The position numbers and the translations under genes are program-made. The notes below the pieces were generated by a model, which saw nothing but the letters and a program-made list of their open reading frames with translations, ran no database searches and was not told the DNA's origin. From Rhodocytophaga rosea (GTDB taxonomy: Bacteria; Bacteroidota; Bacteroidia; Cytophagales; 172606-1), in the NCBI RefSeq assembly GCF_010119975.1, contig NZ_CP048222.1, forward strand, positions 7,726,501 to 7,790,500: 64,000 nt of DNA. Direction: 5' to 3'. This document shows positions 1-9,005 of this stretch, piece by piece (position 1 is the first letter of the stretch; each line of letters begins with the position of its first letter).

Positions 1-828
1 TTTTTTATCTTTTTCACTGATATAGCGTAAACTATTGCGGATTTGATGCACCACACAAGTCTGCACCTGTGTATAAGGAAAGATACTGGCAATGGCTTCC
101 GGAAAACCTTTCAAGCCATCCACACAGGCAATGAGCATATCCTGCACGCCTCTGCTTTTTATATCAGTCAGCACGGAGAGCCAAAACTTTGCTCCTTCAC
201 TCTCAGATACATACATACCTATCAAATCCTTTTGCCCCTGCAGGTTGACAGCTAAGATATTGTATACGGCTCTTGTTACTACACTGCCACCTTCTCTGAC
301 CTTATAGTGCATACAATCCAGATACACAAAAGCATAGATTGACTCTAATGGACGAGTGCGCCACTCGTTCATGACAGGAATTACTTTATCTGTAATAGCC
401 GATAAAGTAGCTGCCGAGATATCCATTTGATATAACTCTTTGATATGCCTGGTAATATCACGGGTACTTACTCCTAAGCCATACAAGCCAATGACTTTTT
501 CCTCAAGTTCTTCAGTGATGATTACCTGTCGTTTGGGAAGGATGACCGGTTCAAAACTGCTGTTACGATCCCTTCCTGTTTCCAGGTTAAATTCTCCAGA
601 CAGGCTTTTTACTTTTTTAGCGGTTTTACCATTTTTACGATTGGCAACTCCTGAGGCTTTTTCTTCCTGCAGGTGGGACTGCAGTTCGCCTTCTAAAGCT
701 GCTTCCAAAAAATGCTTCAGTAAGGGAGCGAAAATACCTTTTTCGCCATTCAGAGGTTTGCCGGCATACATGCCTTCGATGGCTTGCTTTTTAAAAGCTT
801 CAAAATCAAATTCTTTGTTTGAGTCCAT
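1..828 (-). CDS. IS256 (mutator-type) transposase, C-terminus outside window
   Basis: Reading minus from an ATG at 828, 276 codons stay open to the window edge. The protein begins MDSNKEFDFEAFKKQAIEG and contains the IS256/mutator signatures: a first catalytic Asp in the stretch YLDCMHYKV, the second in CVDGLKGFPEAI, followed by the VVHQIRNSLRY block. The third acidic residue of the DDE triad lies beyond the left edge. The enzyme catalyses cut-and-paste or copy-out transposition of its own element. Family membership is firm; whether the copy is intact cannot be judged here. Confidence 0.9.
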   Translation of the reverse strand, partial: MDSNKEFDFEAFKKQAIEGMYAGKPLNGEKGIFAPLLKHFLEAALEGELQSHLQEEKASGVANRKNGKTAKKVKSLSGEFNLETGRDRNSSFEPVILPKRQVIITEELEEKVIGLYGLGVSTRDITRHIKELYQMDISAATLSAITDKVIPVMNEWRTRPLESIYAFVYLDCMHYKVREGGSVVTRAVYNILAVNLQGQKDLIGMYVSESEGAKFWLSVLTDIKSRGVQDMLIACVDGLKGFPEAIASIFPYTQVQTCVVHQIRNSLRYISEKDKK

Positions 829-833
829 AAAAT

Positions 834-886
834 AACTGTTAGTCAAAGGTAAAAATCATATTATTTTTTACCTTTGACTAACAGTT
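834..886. repeat. 22-bp perfect inverted repeat with 9-nt spacer before the IS256 transposase
   Basis: Arms 834-855 and 865-886 are exact reverse complements (core AGTCAAAGGTAAAAA / TTTTTACCTTTGACT). The repeat sits 6 bp upstream of the transposase ATG. One arm is probably the terminal inverted repeat; together they would fold in RNA and could block read-through transcription from outside the element. Confidence 0.85.
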
Positions 887-1008
887 AAATTTACAATCTC
901 AGTTACCTAAAAGGAGTAAGTTAAATTAACCTCTCCTTTCTTGATACTTCTAATGTGCCTGATTTATTGAGGAGAGATCAAAAGCTTCAAAATATAGTTA
1001 TTTGATGT

Positions 1009-1028
1009 CTAGACTCAACAGAGTCTAG
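1009..1028 (-). terminator. Hairpin 20 nt after the ABC exporter stop codon
   Basis: CTAGACTC at 1009-1016 pairs exactly with GAGTCTAG at 1021-1028 around a 4-nt loop. It lies just downstream of the exporter gene on the minus strand. No long T run follows, so a terminator role is likely rather than certain. Confidence 0.5.
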
Positions 1029-1047
1029 CAATATTATTCTACTCGCT

Positions 1048-3234
1048 TTATGAAGTAAGCATATTGAAAATAGCTTTCTCTTCGGCTGGAAACTGCTCAG
1101 CCCATAGACTGGAATATTTTTTTCCATACAGCTTTAACTGTTGATGTGTTCCTTCCTCTGTTACTTTGCCAGACTCCAATACAATAATCTTATCAGCATG
1201 CATGATGCTGCTCAAGCGGTGCGAAATAATAATAACGGTTTTGTGGGCAGCCCTTAATTTCTCAATGGTTTTCTGAACATACTTTTCTGAAAGGGTATCT
1301 AAGGATGAAGTGGCTTCATCCATAATCAGTATTTCCGGCTCCCGGTATAAGGCTCTGGCAATGGCTATTCTTTGTCTCTGGCCTCCTGATAAGTTAGCTC
1401 CATTCTCTCCCAATTGAGAAAGAAATCCATTAGGTAGTTTTTCTACAAATTGGGTAATACCCAGATCATGGCAAATTCTTAAAATCCGTTTCATATCCGG
1501 CTGAAAAACACCTACTGCAATATTTTCGATAACCGTGCCTGAGAACAAATCAACCTTTTGGGGAACCACACTTACTATTTTTCTTAAACTCTGGTGGCTG
1601 ATGTGTTTAATAGAATGGTTGGCAATACTAATGTTTCCTCCGGTAAGCGGATACATGTTCTGCAGCAAGGACATCAGCGTTGATTTTCCTGAACCACTTT
1701 CTCCCACAATCGCAGTCACTTTTCCTGCTGGAATGCTAAGGGTGAGATTTTCAAAAATAGCAGCCCTGGAACCATAGCGGAAGCAAACATCACTAAACTG
1801 AATATCGCCACTCATCTCCGGGGTCATCTCTATTTTATTTTCCCTTTCCTCTCTTTCCAGGTCCATGATCTCAAACAGCCGGTCAGCGGCTATGAGGGCT
1901 TCCTGAATGGTTTTATTCATGCCTATTAATGAAGTCGCTGGTCCGGTCAGATAGCCAAGCAAGGCATAAAAAGATAATAATTCACCGGCTGTTAATAGGT
2001 TTTCCAGGACAAAGAAAGCACCTGCCCAGAGCAGAATAATGGTAAACAGCCTGGAAATGAATTCAGAAGCCTGGGAAGCAAACAAGCTGTTCAGATTAGA
2101 GCCATATACATTTCTTAGCAAAGCAATAAACTTGGTTTCTGTTTTCAGGTTGGCATAGGATTCTACACCAAATCTTTTGATGGTACCTGCCGCATTTATT
2201 GACTCTACTAACTGTGATTCGAGTTCTGCGGTATGCTCCATCACTTTGCGTTGCTGCTTGCGGTTAATAGCATTAACTATAAAATACACCAGGGTATAGA
2301 GCGGCAGCACACACAGGGTAATTAAGGCCAGCTTCCAGTAATAGGAAAACATCAGCGCAAAGGAAAAAACCACAATACACACATTCACGATCAGATTCAG
2401 GGCTACATCATTGATAAAGAAACGGATTTTTACCGCATCATTCACCCGTGAAATAATTTCTCCGGTGCGCCTGGTATCAAAAAAATGTTGAGGCAATGTC
2501 AGCAGGTGTTTATAATAGCCAAGAATCAACCCTGCGTCAATCTGCTGACCGGTTTTTAAAGCGAAAATTCCCTTAAATGATCCGATGAAAACCTGTATCA
2601 GTAACAAAACAATCATGAGTACCCCCATCAGGTTCATCAGATTATAGTTGCCACTAGGGAGCACATGGTCTACAATCTTCTGTACATACAAAGACGTAGA
2701 AAGCCCCAGTACCGTATAGATCAGCGCTCCGACCAATGCCTGTATAAGTATACTTTTATGGGGACGTATCAGAGAATAAAAGCGGGAGAAGATAGTTTTT
2801 TTCTCATTGCCTTTTTTAAAATCAGAACCCGGCATTAAAATGACCAGCACCCCTGACCATTGTTTCTTAAACTCCTCATGCAGCAGATTATGTTTTTTTC
2901 CATCGGCCGGGTCCATGACAATTATATATTGTTTGGTAACCCCATAGATCACCACAAAATGGTGTAAGCCCCCTTGCATCACTACATGTGCGATGGCAGG
3001 AGTAGGAATTTTGAACAGGCTCTCAAAAGTACCTTTTACCCCTTTTGCCGTAAATCCCAGCCCGGTAGCTGCCTGAACAAGCCCTAATACATTGGTTCCT
3101 TTGGTATCGGTTGAAGTGTATTGCCGGACTCTGGCAATGGGGAGCCGGAGTTTATAATGTGCCGCAATAGAGGTAAGACAAGCAGCACCACAATCGGTAA
3201 TGTCATGCTGCTTTATTTTTACTATGTTTTTCAT
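1048..3234 (-). CDS. Peptidase-containing ABC transporter (C39 peptidase, bacteriocin/RiPP exporter)
   Basis: Start chosen at the ATG at 3234 (728 aa), because the protein then begins MKNIVKIKQHDITDCGAAC, the canonical C39 N-terminus; the longer open frame would overlap the upstream gene. The C39 domain (about 1-130) has oxyanion Gln9, catalytic Cys15, His92 and Asp108. A six-helix membrane domain follows (about 160-450), then an ATPase domain with Walker A GESGSGKST, signature LSGGQRQRIAIARAL, Walker B ILIMDEATSSLD and the switch His in IIISHRLSS. Members cleave leader peptides after a Gly-Gly motif and export the product across the inner membrane. The adaptor gene lies 28 bp upstream and a GG-leader peptide gene lies just beyond it, giving a complete processing/export cassette. 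Confidence 0.95.
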   Translation of the reverse strand: MKNIVKIKQHDITDCGAACLTSIAAHYKLRLPIARVRQYTSTDTKGTNVLGLVQAATGLGFTAKGVKGTFESLFKIPTPAIAHVVMQGGLHHFVVIYGVTKQYIIVMDPADGKKHNLLHEEFKKQWSGVLVILMPGSDFKKGNEKKTIFSRFYSLIRPHKSILIQALVGALIYTVLGLSTSLYVQKIVDHVLPSGNYNLMNLMGVLMIVLLLIQVFIGSFKGIFALKTGQQIDAGLILGYYKHLLTLPQHFFDTRRTGEIISRVNDAVKIRFFINDVALNLIVNVCIVVFSFALMFSYYWKLALITLCVLPLYTLVYFIVNAINRKQQRKVMEHTAELESQLVESINAAGTIKRFGVESYANLKTETKFIALLRNVYGSNLNSLFASQASEFISRLFTIILLWAGAFFVLENLLTAGELLSFYALLGYLTGPATSLIGMNKTIQEALIAADRLFEIMDLEREERENKIEMTPEMSGDIQFSDVCFRYGSRAAIFENLTLSIPAGKVTAIVGESGSGKSTLMSLLQNMYPLTGGNISIANHSIKHISHQSLRKIVSVVPQKVDLFSGTVIENIAVGVFQPDMKRILRICHDLGITQFVEKLPNGFLSQLGENGANLSGGQRQRIAIARALYREPEILIMDEATSSLDTLSEKYVQKTIEKLRAAHKTVIIISHRLSSIMHADKIIVLESGKVTEEGTHQQLKLYGKKYSSLWAEQFPAEEKAIFNMLTS

Positions 3235-3262
3235 TGGATAATCTGATGGGAAGGAGAGAAAT

Positions 3263-4432
3263 TTAGGATTGGGAAGCAACGAGTGGATTGATCCAGTCAT
3301 TGGCCTGATCAAAAATAAGCTGGTATAAGCTTCTTTCGGTAAGAATATATCTGGCCCGTACCGTCATGCCTTTTTTTAATTTTCCCTGATAGCCATTTTT
3401 CAACTGGAGGAAATCTTTATCCAGTTTACATTTTATTTTAAACACCGGCTGATCGTTAATCATTTCTATATCGGAGGCTACCTGCATTACTTTTCCCGAC
3501 ACCAATCCCCATTCATTATAATTAAAGGCATCTACCTGAAAATAGACCTTCATATCTTGTTTGATAAAACCTATATCTTTGGGAGGAATGTAGCATTCTA
3601 CTAGTATATCAGAATCTGGTGAAACGATTCCAAGCACCTGGTTACTGTGAATAGTACTTCCAGGGGAAATACCATAAAATTGCTGCAAAGTGCCTGCAAC
3701 AGGTGATTTAATGGTACAAAGTTCTTTTTCTTTCAGGAGTTGTTTTTCTTCTGCTTGTAGTTCTGAAAGCAGTCGGGTATTAGCAGTTAGGTCCGATTGC
3801 CACCCGCTCAGCTGTCCCTGAATGGCCGACAGATAATAAGCAAGCGCATTCTCATATTCAAACACTTTGTTTTCGTATTCCCGCTGGGCGATCACTTTCT
3901 CGTTATATAGTTTTTTATCAATAAGTAATTCCTTTGCTTTTCTGTTTTTAGTCTGACTGCTCTCCGAAAGGCGGTAGAGGAACTGGTTATATTGCTGGCG
4001 GTACAGGGCAGAAGAAATCCCTTTTACCTGAAAGATGGAGGCGGTATCTATCCTTACTAGTTTTTGCAAATCCTGGATATAGGTCTGTTTTTCGAGTTGT
4101 AGTTCCCCATTGAGTTTGAGTTTGCTATCCAGGGTTTCTGATCCAACCATTAACAAAGGCTGTCCTTGAGCAATGTTCTGATTATCTTTTACAAATACCT
4201 CTTGTACCTTACCGGATAATAAAGATTTTACCTCATTTTTCTCAGCCGTTGGCCGGATAATTCCCGGACTTTGCATAGACACATCTACTGTAATAAAAGG
4301 CAGGGCAACAATAATACAAAGGATGGAAAGTAAAATAGAGGAATAAATGATCTGGCTTCTGGTAGAAATTTCGGCGATATAGGTTTCAGCACTATTCTCA
4401 ATAATCTGAGGAGGATAAATTTGATTCTGCAT
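3263..4432 (-). CDS. HlyD-family secretion adaptor (periplasmic membrane fusion protein)
   Basis: Start set at the ATG at 4432 (389 aa); a TTG two codons earlier is less likely. One N-terminal membrane helix (about residues 30-55) is followed by a biotinyl-lipoyl half-motif (SLLSGKVQEVFVKDNQNIAQG), a long coiled-coil hairpin (about 100-240), a second lipoyl half (CTIKSPVAGTLQQF) and a C-terminal beta domain ending at the extreme C-terminus. Such proteins couple an inner-membrane ABC exporter to an outer-membrane channel. It is cotranscribed with the C39 exporter downstream (28-bp gap). No outer-membrane channel gene accompanies it here, so a TolC-type protein from elsewhere would be needed. 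Confidence 0.93.
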   Translation of the reverse strand: MQNQIYPPQIIENSAETYIAEISTRSQIIYSSILLSILCIIVALPFITVDVSMQSPGIIRPTAEKNEVKSLLSGKVQEVFVKDNQNIAQGQPLLMVGSETLDSKLKLNGELQLEKQTYIQDLQKLVRIDTASIFQVKGISSALYRQQYNQFLYRLSESSQTKNRKAKELLIDKKLYNEKVIAQREYENKVFEYENALAYYLSAIQGQLSGWQSDLTANTRLLSELQAEEKQLLKEKELCTIKSPVAGTLQQFYGISPGSTIHSNQVLGIVSPDSDILVECYIPPKDIGFIKQDMKVYFQVDAFNYNEWGLVSGKVMQVASDIEMINDQPVFKIKCKLDKDFLQLKNGYQGKLKKGMTVRARYILTERSLYQLIFDQANDWINPLVASQS

Positions 4433-4726
4433 ATTCAAGAAAGCAACTCAACTGTTTTTGAAATTTCTGTTATCTAAAAGAGTTATGAGAGGATAGGTAG
4501 CTACAGACAACAATCGCTCTTTATAAATATCTTTTAAATTGACATATGTTTGGAAAAATTAGGATGCGTATGGTTTGTTAAACTAAGAAGGAGGTAGAAA
4601 ATCTGCCTCCTTGATGTATAAATTTGTATTTTTTGTTTAAAAAAAAGTAAGGAGCGTTTTCTCTCCTTACTTCATGTATCAATAAACAAATGGCTACGCT
4701 AAAGGTGGCATTTGGCAGTTTAAAAA
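4433..4726. other. Leader region between the GG-peptide gene and the adaptor gene; two hairpins
   Basis: No convincing gene. It holds the terminator at 4639-4670 and a second hairpin whose arms 4588-4597 and 4603-4612 pair over 10 bp with one G-U. The second hairpin lacks a clean T run and may be a processing or attenuation site between the abundant peptide transcript and the exporter genes. Confidence 0.5.
4639..4670 (-). terminator. Rho-independent terminator after the GG-leader peptide gene
   Basis: On the minus strand an exact 8-bp stem (GTAAGGAG/CTCCTTAC, 4647-4654 with 4663-4670) is followed by eight T residues (4639-4646). It lies about 57 nt past the peptide stop, so the peptide mRNA probably ends here with partial read-through into the exporter genes. 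Confidence 0.85.
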
Positions 4727-4864
4727 TTAGTTTAATGCAATGTATCCCCACAAGCAAGCATCAAATGCAGCTAATGCGATGATTAATGGGATCAATCCAC
4801 CTTCGATTTCTTGCAATTCATTAGAATTTAATTCTACTAAGCCAATTTGATTTAAATTTTCCAT
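4727..4864 (-). CDS. Double-glycine-leader peptide (bacteriocin-like precursor), 45 aa
   Basis: A 45-codon frame from ATG 4864 to TAA 4727-4729. Residues 1-23 form a typical leader: MENLNQIGLVELNSNELQEI followed by Glu and Gly-Gly, with the hydrophobic/acidic pattern L-x3-E-L-x2-I-x-GG read by C39 peptidases. The predicted mature peptide is only 22 residues, strongly hydrophobic, starting LIPLIIALAAF and ending WGYIALN, with one Cys and one Trp. It sits directly upstream of the adaptor and C39 exporter on the same strand, so it is very likely their substrate. Similar leaders are found in class IIb-type bacteriocin candidates of Bacteroidota. Whether the product kills, signals or stays membrane bound cannot be seen. 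No immunity gene is evident next to it. Confidence 0.8.
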   Translation of the reverse strand: MENLNQIGLVELNSNELQEIEGGLIPLIIALAAFDACLWGYIALN

Positions 4865-5169
4865 TGTGTGTAAAAAAATTAAGATTGAAAAGTATTGAAT
4901 AAACCATTCAAAATACCTTTCGTGCGCACGTTACTGATATTGTTGAATTTTGCTTTTTATGGAGGCAATGCTGGAAAGTAAACCCCTGTTGGTAAATATT
5001 TTTTTCTGAAAATAAAAAGCTATGATTATGTTTTAGAACATATGTCTAGGTTAAAAATCATTCCCCTATTAGTTAACTCTGAAAATTGATAATTTTCTAC
5101 TGCTATATTCCCAATAATTAAGGGGTCTGACAAGTTTTCAGGATTAGGATAAACTTTAGACAACAAGGT
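4865..5169. other. Intergenic region upstream of the GG-peptide gene
   Basis: No open frame worth calling on either strand and no further GG-leader peptide. It must hold the promoter for the export cassette. A 10-bp palindrome CGTGCGCACG lies at 4921-4930, about 57 bp upstream of the peptide start; a weak Bacteroidota-like pattern (TTTG then TACTTTTC on the minus strand) lies between them. Confidence 0.4.
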
Positions 5170-5442
5170 TTAATAATTATTGCAGGAAAAATACTTTATA
5201 GCTTTGCTCTCTTGCTTGCTTAGCTCTTTAGCTGTAGAAAGAATGTAATGGTGTATCTCCTTTACCTGTTGCTCACTTAAACGGTCAGAGAAAGCAGGCA
5301 TAAAACAGGTCTTTGCCTTTCCATCCAAACATAGATGACTGGGGTGAAAGGCCTGCTCAAGCATAGAGACATCTCCCTGGCGTACGCCTTCCATATGCAA
5401 GTTCAAAACTTTCCGGACGTTTTCCAGCTCTGTGCTTGGCAC
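5170..5442 (-). pseudogene. Chimeric gene remnant (NTF2/lumazine-binding-like start joined to a cytochrome c-like end)
   Basis: The 90-codon frame opens with GTG at 5442; an in-frame TAA lies just upstream. The first ~36 residues (VRKVLNLHMEGVRQGD, then FHPS) resemble the start of putative lumazine-binding/SnoaL-like proteins, which are normally about 120-150 aa. From residue ~48 the sequence MPAFSDRLSEQQVKEIHHYI resembles the C-terminal helix of c-type cytochrome domains, including the axial Met. The two halves belong to unrelated families, so this is best read as a deletion fusion of two dead genes. No CxxCH haem motif remains. It could still be expressed; recognition of both halves is by eye. 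Confidence 0.45.
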
Positions 5443-5548
5443 ATTGGTTTACAATACGGGCACTTCTTACTCGGGTGATTGGGACTGTGTGTTGCATGAT
5501 TGATAAGTGGTTAACGTAGAAAAAATTAAGTTTGACTCATTCTATATG

Positions 5549-7999
5549 TTAATTACCCAGCCGGTTTCGTTCCTCCTCTGAGGCTGTTTTCCGCTGATTG
5601 GAGACTTTAATATTTTTATTGCCGAAATTGCGTGAATACGTCAGGCGAATTACCCTTGGTTCTCCTACAATGCCTATTCGCTGGTATAAATCAAGCGATG
5701 GCAGGTTATTGACAGCTTCAAAGCGCATATTCCAGAACAGATCACTTATGGTAAAGCTCAGGTTGCCTTTATCCCCTTTTAACTTCTTTTGTAAGCCAAT
5801 ATTTACAAATCCTTGCGGCCTGATCTGTAAAACCCCCATATACGACCGGCTTTTATAGAACCCTGTTAGCTCCATGGAAAAATTCTTTGGCAAAGAGAAC
5901 GTATGGGTTGTATTTAGTTGGGCTGCATATCCTGATATGCGCAGGTTTTCTCCCTGATAGTTTGTCTGGTTTAGCTGGTAGTTGCCCATCAGGTTATTTT
6001 GCATTTGCCACCAGGAAGTAAGCACTACAGGAATACTTAAATTGACCGAATAGGTATGAATACTTTTAATATTGTCTGGGTAGATATAGTGCCTGTTCCT
6101 TCCGGCATCCACCCGCATCAACCATGTAATGGGATTCTTATCAGAACTATACTGGAGGGTAAGGAAATATTTCTTCTGAATCTGATATACCACCTGCAAG
6201 GCATCGGTAATAGCCGGCAATAATGAGGTATTGCCATAAAAGGATGTATACGGATCTAAAAATGTAAACACTGGTGCCAGGTCTTTGTAAGTAGGCCTGG
6301 TAATGCGGCGGCTGTAGGAAAGTTGCAGGGTATGTTTTGTTGAGAGGTCTCTGGACAGAGATACACTTGGAAAAAGATAGTGATAGCGGCGTTTGAGCAG
6401 TTTCTCTCCGGTAGAAGCAGTTAAACCAGTATTGGTAAATTCCCAGCGCAGGCCTGCCTGCAGCCTGGTTTTGACATTGAGCTGCTGCTCCAGACCTGCA
6501 TACGCAGCTCCGATTTGCTCCTGCATCTGTACTTTCTGGGTGAACTCAGGCTCGGTAATCCACTCTTCTCCGGAAAGTTTTTGCACTGCTACATCATTGT
6601 CCAGGCTGGAGAGGGTAGCTTTCATGCCGGTTTTCAGGGCTGTTTTACCTATCTTGAATTCGTAATCGGCTTTCCCTACCCCGATATGGATGGGCGTAAA
6701 TTTGGTGCCGTTCATGAATTCCAATTGTTGGGTGTTTAGCTGCCAGTTCTGAAAATCATTCTCATACCAATGCGGATTGTTATGATGAAAAAGCAGGTAA
6801 TCCAGGTCAAGGTTGAGTTTGCTCTGGTTTTGAAAAGCATGTTGCAGATTCAGGTTACCCATCAGGTGTCGCCACTGGTTGATCTCATGGTCTTTTCCGG
6901 CAATAGTGGTATGCAAATCAGCAGCCTCTACTGTCCGAGTTTGATTCAGGGCAAACTGTTCCTGCCTGTTATTAAAGCCTGCTACCATTCCATTTAAACT
7001 TGTTTGCCCTCCCAGGCTGTATTCAAATCCCATACGGCCATTATAGATCATATGGTGGGTATTGCGGTTAGTTACGTTGCTGCTTTCTACCATCTGGTTC
7101 TGCTCTGTAAAACGCCGGTTCGTATAAAGAGAGAACCAGTAATGATCCCATAAAAAGGAGCCATCGGCAAAGAAATTGAGTTTTGCAGTCCGGTGGTTCA
7201 TATTGAGACTAGCTGCCGGCCTTTCATACCAGCCATAGCCTAAAGTAGCTGAATAAGAGCCATTAGTACCCAGGTCTGTATTTTTCTTCATTACGATATT
7301 GATGAGGCCGGCATTTCCTTCAGCATCCATTCCGGCAGGAGGCGTAGTAATGAGTTCTATTTTTTCAATATTTGAAGCGTTCATCCCGGCAAGCATTTGG
7401 AGCAAAGCATCCTGGGGCAGGCGCGAAAGTTTGCCATTCACCATGATCATCACACCCGCTTTGCCCAGCAGCGAGAGTTTGTTTTGTTGCCGGTTCACCG
7501 ACACTCCTGGAGAGCGTTCCAGTACATCTAAGGCGGTAGCCCCTGCCGAAGTTATGCTGCTTTGTACATTTACCACCATGCGGTCGAGCTGCTGTTCAAA
7601 CATGGGCTTTTCACCAACAATGGTCACTTCTGATAGTTGTTTTGTCTCAGCGGAGGTTTGTAATAAAGGCACCTGTATGGTTTGAGTAGAAGCAGCCACA
7701 AAAAAAGGAGCAGAATACACTTTTTGGTAACCCAGCATGGAAACAGCCATCCGGTAAGAACCTGCCTGTACGCCTTCTATACTATACTCACCGGCTTCGG
7801 TAGTAATAGCTCCTTTTACCAGCAGGGAATCGTTTGCAGAAAGCAATAAGACGGTAGCAAAGGGCAAGGGTTTGCCATTATCTTCCTGCACGATGCCGCC
7901 TACCTGTGATTGCGCCAAACAGGGTAATGAACCGGATAGCAGCAATAGGCACAGGTAATGCCTACTGAAATAGTCTGGAAAGGGTAACAGGTTTTTCAT
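5549..7999 (-). CDS. Outer-membrane beta-barrel receptor (carboxypeptidase-regulatory domain, plug, OMP_b-brl_3 type)
   Basis: Start set at ATG 7999 (816 aa) because a signal peptide follows directly (MKNLLPFPDYFSRHYLCLLL ... SLPCLAQ); the open frame reaches 21 codons further upstream. After the signal comes a carboxypeptidase-D-regulatory-like domain (about 30-115, VGGIVQEDNGKPLPFATV), then a TonB plug-like domain (about 125-240, with MIMVNGKLSRLPQDALL and AEGNAGLINIVMKKN), then a long beta-barrel to the C-terminus. The family sits in the outer membrane of Bacteroidota and probably takes up or binds an unknown ligand with TonB energy; no SusD partner is adjacent. A paralogue of the same architecture lies at 60079-62520. 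Confidence 0.9.
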   Translation of the reverse strand: MKNLLPFPDYFSRHYLCLLLLSGSLPCLAQSQVGGIVQEDNGKPLPFATVLLLSANDSLLVKGAITTEAGEYSIEGVQAGSYRMAVSMLGYQKVYSAPFFVAASTQTIQVPLLQTSAETKQLSEVTIVGEKPMFEQQLDRMVVNVQSSITSAGATALDVLERSPGVSVNRQQNKLSLLGKAGVMIMVNGKLSRLPQDALLQMLAGMNASNIEKIELITTPPAGMDAEGNAGLINIVMKKNTDLGTNGSYSATLGYGWYERPAASLNMNHRTAKLNFFADGSFLWDHYWFSLYTNRRFTEQNQMVESSNVTNRNTHHMIYNGRMGFEYSLGGQTSLNGMVAGFNNRQEQFALNQTRTVEAADLHTTIAGKDHEINQWRHLMGNLNLQHAFQNQSKLNLDLDYLLFHHNNPHWYENDFQNWQLNTQQLEFMNGTKFTPIHIGVGKADYEFKIGKTALKTGMKATLSSLDNDVAVQKLSGEEWITEPEFTQKVQMQEQIGAAYAGLEQQLNVKTRLQAGLRWEFTNTGLTASTGEKLLKRRYHYLFPSVSLSRDLSTKHTLQLSYSRRITRPTYKDLAPVFTFLDPYTSFYGNTSLLPAITDALQVVYQIQKKYFLTLQYSSDKNPITWLMRVDAGRNRHYIYPDNIKSIHTYSVNLSIPVVLTSWWQMQNNLMGNYQLNQTNYQGENLRISGYAAQLNTTHTFSLPKNFSMELTGFYKSRSYMGVLQIRPQGFVNIGLQKKLKGDKGNLSFTISDLFWNMRFEAVNNLPSLDLYQRIGIVGEPRVIRLTYSRNFGNKNIKVSNQRKTASEEERNRLGN

Positions 8000-8376
8000 A
8001 GGGGTAGCTATTGATATACAGCTACCAAGGTATGATGAAAGCTTACTTTTTTGGGAGAACAAAAAGGGCTAAAAATAGCAGAATCCGGGCATGCGCAGTT
8101 TGTGCTAACTTTTGCTCGAATAATGCTATGAGCAAACTATGTTTGAACCTGAGAATGCTGGCACTAGTAAGTATCTGAGCATATCATTCCTCTTCCCCGA
8201 GTTTTGCTATCTACTTCTACAATACCTGAAATTCCCATTATATTCTTTTTGGTACTCTCAATAGATTTGAACCCTGTGGTAATGAGTTAGAAAAGTGGCA
8301 TCAGGTAATGAGCACTTATTTGCACTTTAAATAAACCAATATCCGAAAAAACCCTTTTAATATGTTTCCAATCATT
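8000..8376. other. Intergenic stretch without a recognisable gene
   Basis: No supported ORF. A weak 7-bp inverted pair (TTTGCTC ... GAGCAAA) lies at about 8113-8138. The segment lies between the receptor start and the esterase pseudogene end and may contain the receptor promoter. Confidence 0.4.
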
Positions 8377-9005
8377 TTACAAGCCTTCTCTCCTAGCCAC
8401 TGTTTTCAAGGCATTGGCTGTAGGCCGGGTGGGCGTGGTTTGTTTGATAAAAATAAGACCATCATACCATCGGCTGACCTCTACTTCTTGAATACACGCT
8501 GCAGGAGAAGAATTAAACCAGCCAGTTAAGTATACTTTGTGGGGAGAATGAAGCCATCTGAATACCTCCGTACTGGCTACCGGCGCTCGCAAGTCCAGAA
8601 TCAGATTATCAATATTTGTTTGGGACAAAGACCAGGGAAGTGATACAGTACATACTCATTGATGGGCTGGCAGGCAGCATAACTGGCTTCCAGGGCAATG
8701 GCTGTAAATCCCATTTCAAGGGCCAGAAACTCCAGCAGGCGGTGTTTAAGCTGAAACATTTCCCTGGTGCCATGGGTGCTTTCGCCCAGCCCTACGACCT
8801 GCACCTCTTGTAAGATTGTTTTCAAGGGCTGTAGATCGGCAAAACCCTTTCCGGCTGTCAGGTGTTTCACCGGAAATGAATTTGATTTAAGCCAGGCGAC
8901 AATTTCTTTCTCATGCTTCACATGGGCACTCTGTCCCAGACACACCGATAACAGGAAAAAACTGCTAAAAATGACATAAAAAATATACTTACTTATTGTT
9001 TTCAT
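8377..9005 (-). pseudogene. Erythromycin esterase-like protein, internally deleted and frameshifted
   Basis: The 5' part, from ATG 9005, encodes a signal peptide and then the family hallmark GLGESTHGTREMFQLKHRL and ALEASYAACQPINEYVL. Near 8630 the frame runs into a stop, and the neighbouring frame continues with the family C-terminus (WYDGLIFIKQTTPTRPTANA, ending at 8377). Intact family members are roughly 400 aa or more; only about 130 N-terminal and 80 C-terminal residues remain, so about half the enzyme is missing, including catalytic His/Glu regions. It cannot be a working esterase. Family identification is from recalled motifs. Confidence 0.8.

Larger units (their letters stand above)
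1..886 (-). mobile_element. IS256-family insertion sequence, partial (runs off left edge)
   Basis: The element contains an IS256-type transposase read on the minus strand that continues beyond base 1. Its outer (right-hand) end is placed near 886 because a 22-bp sequence at 865-886 is repeated in inverted orientation at 834-855 directly before the transposase start; the outer arm is the likely terminal repeat. The left end and target duplication are not in the window, so the boundary is an estimate. Confidence 0.8.

Noticed and set aside
7299-7685. 128-codon plus-strand frame opposite the outer-membrane receptor
   Set aside because: Antisense shadow of a well-supported receptor gene, with no recognisable family.
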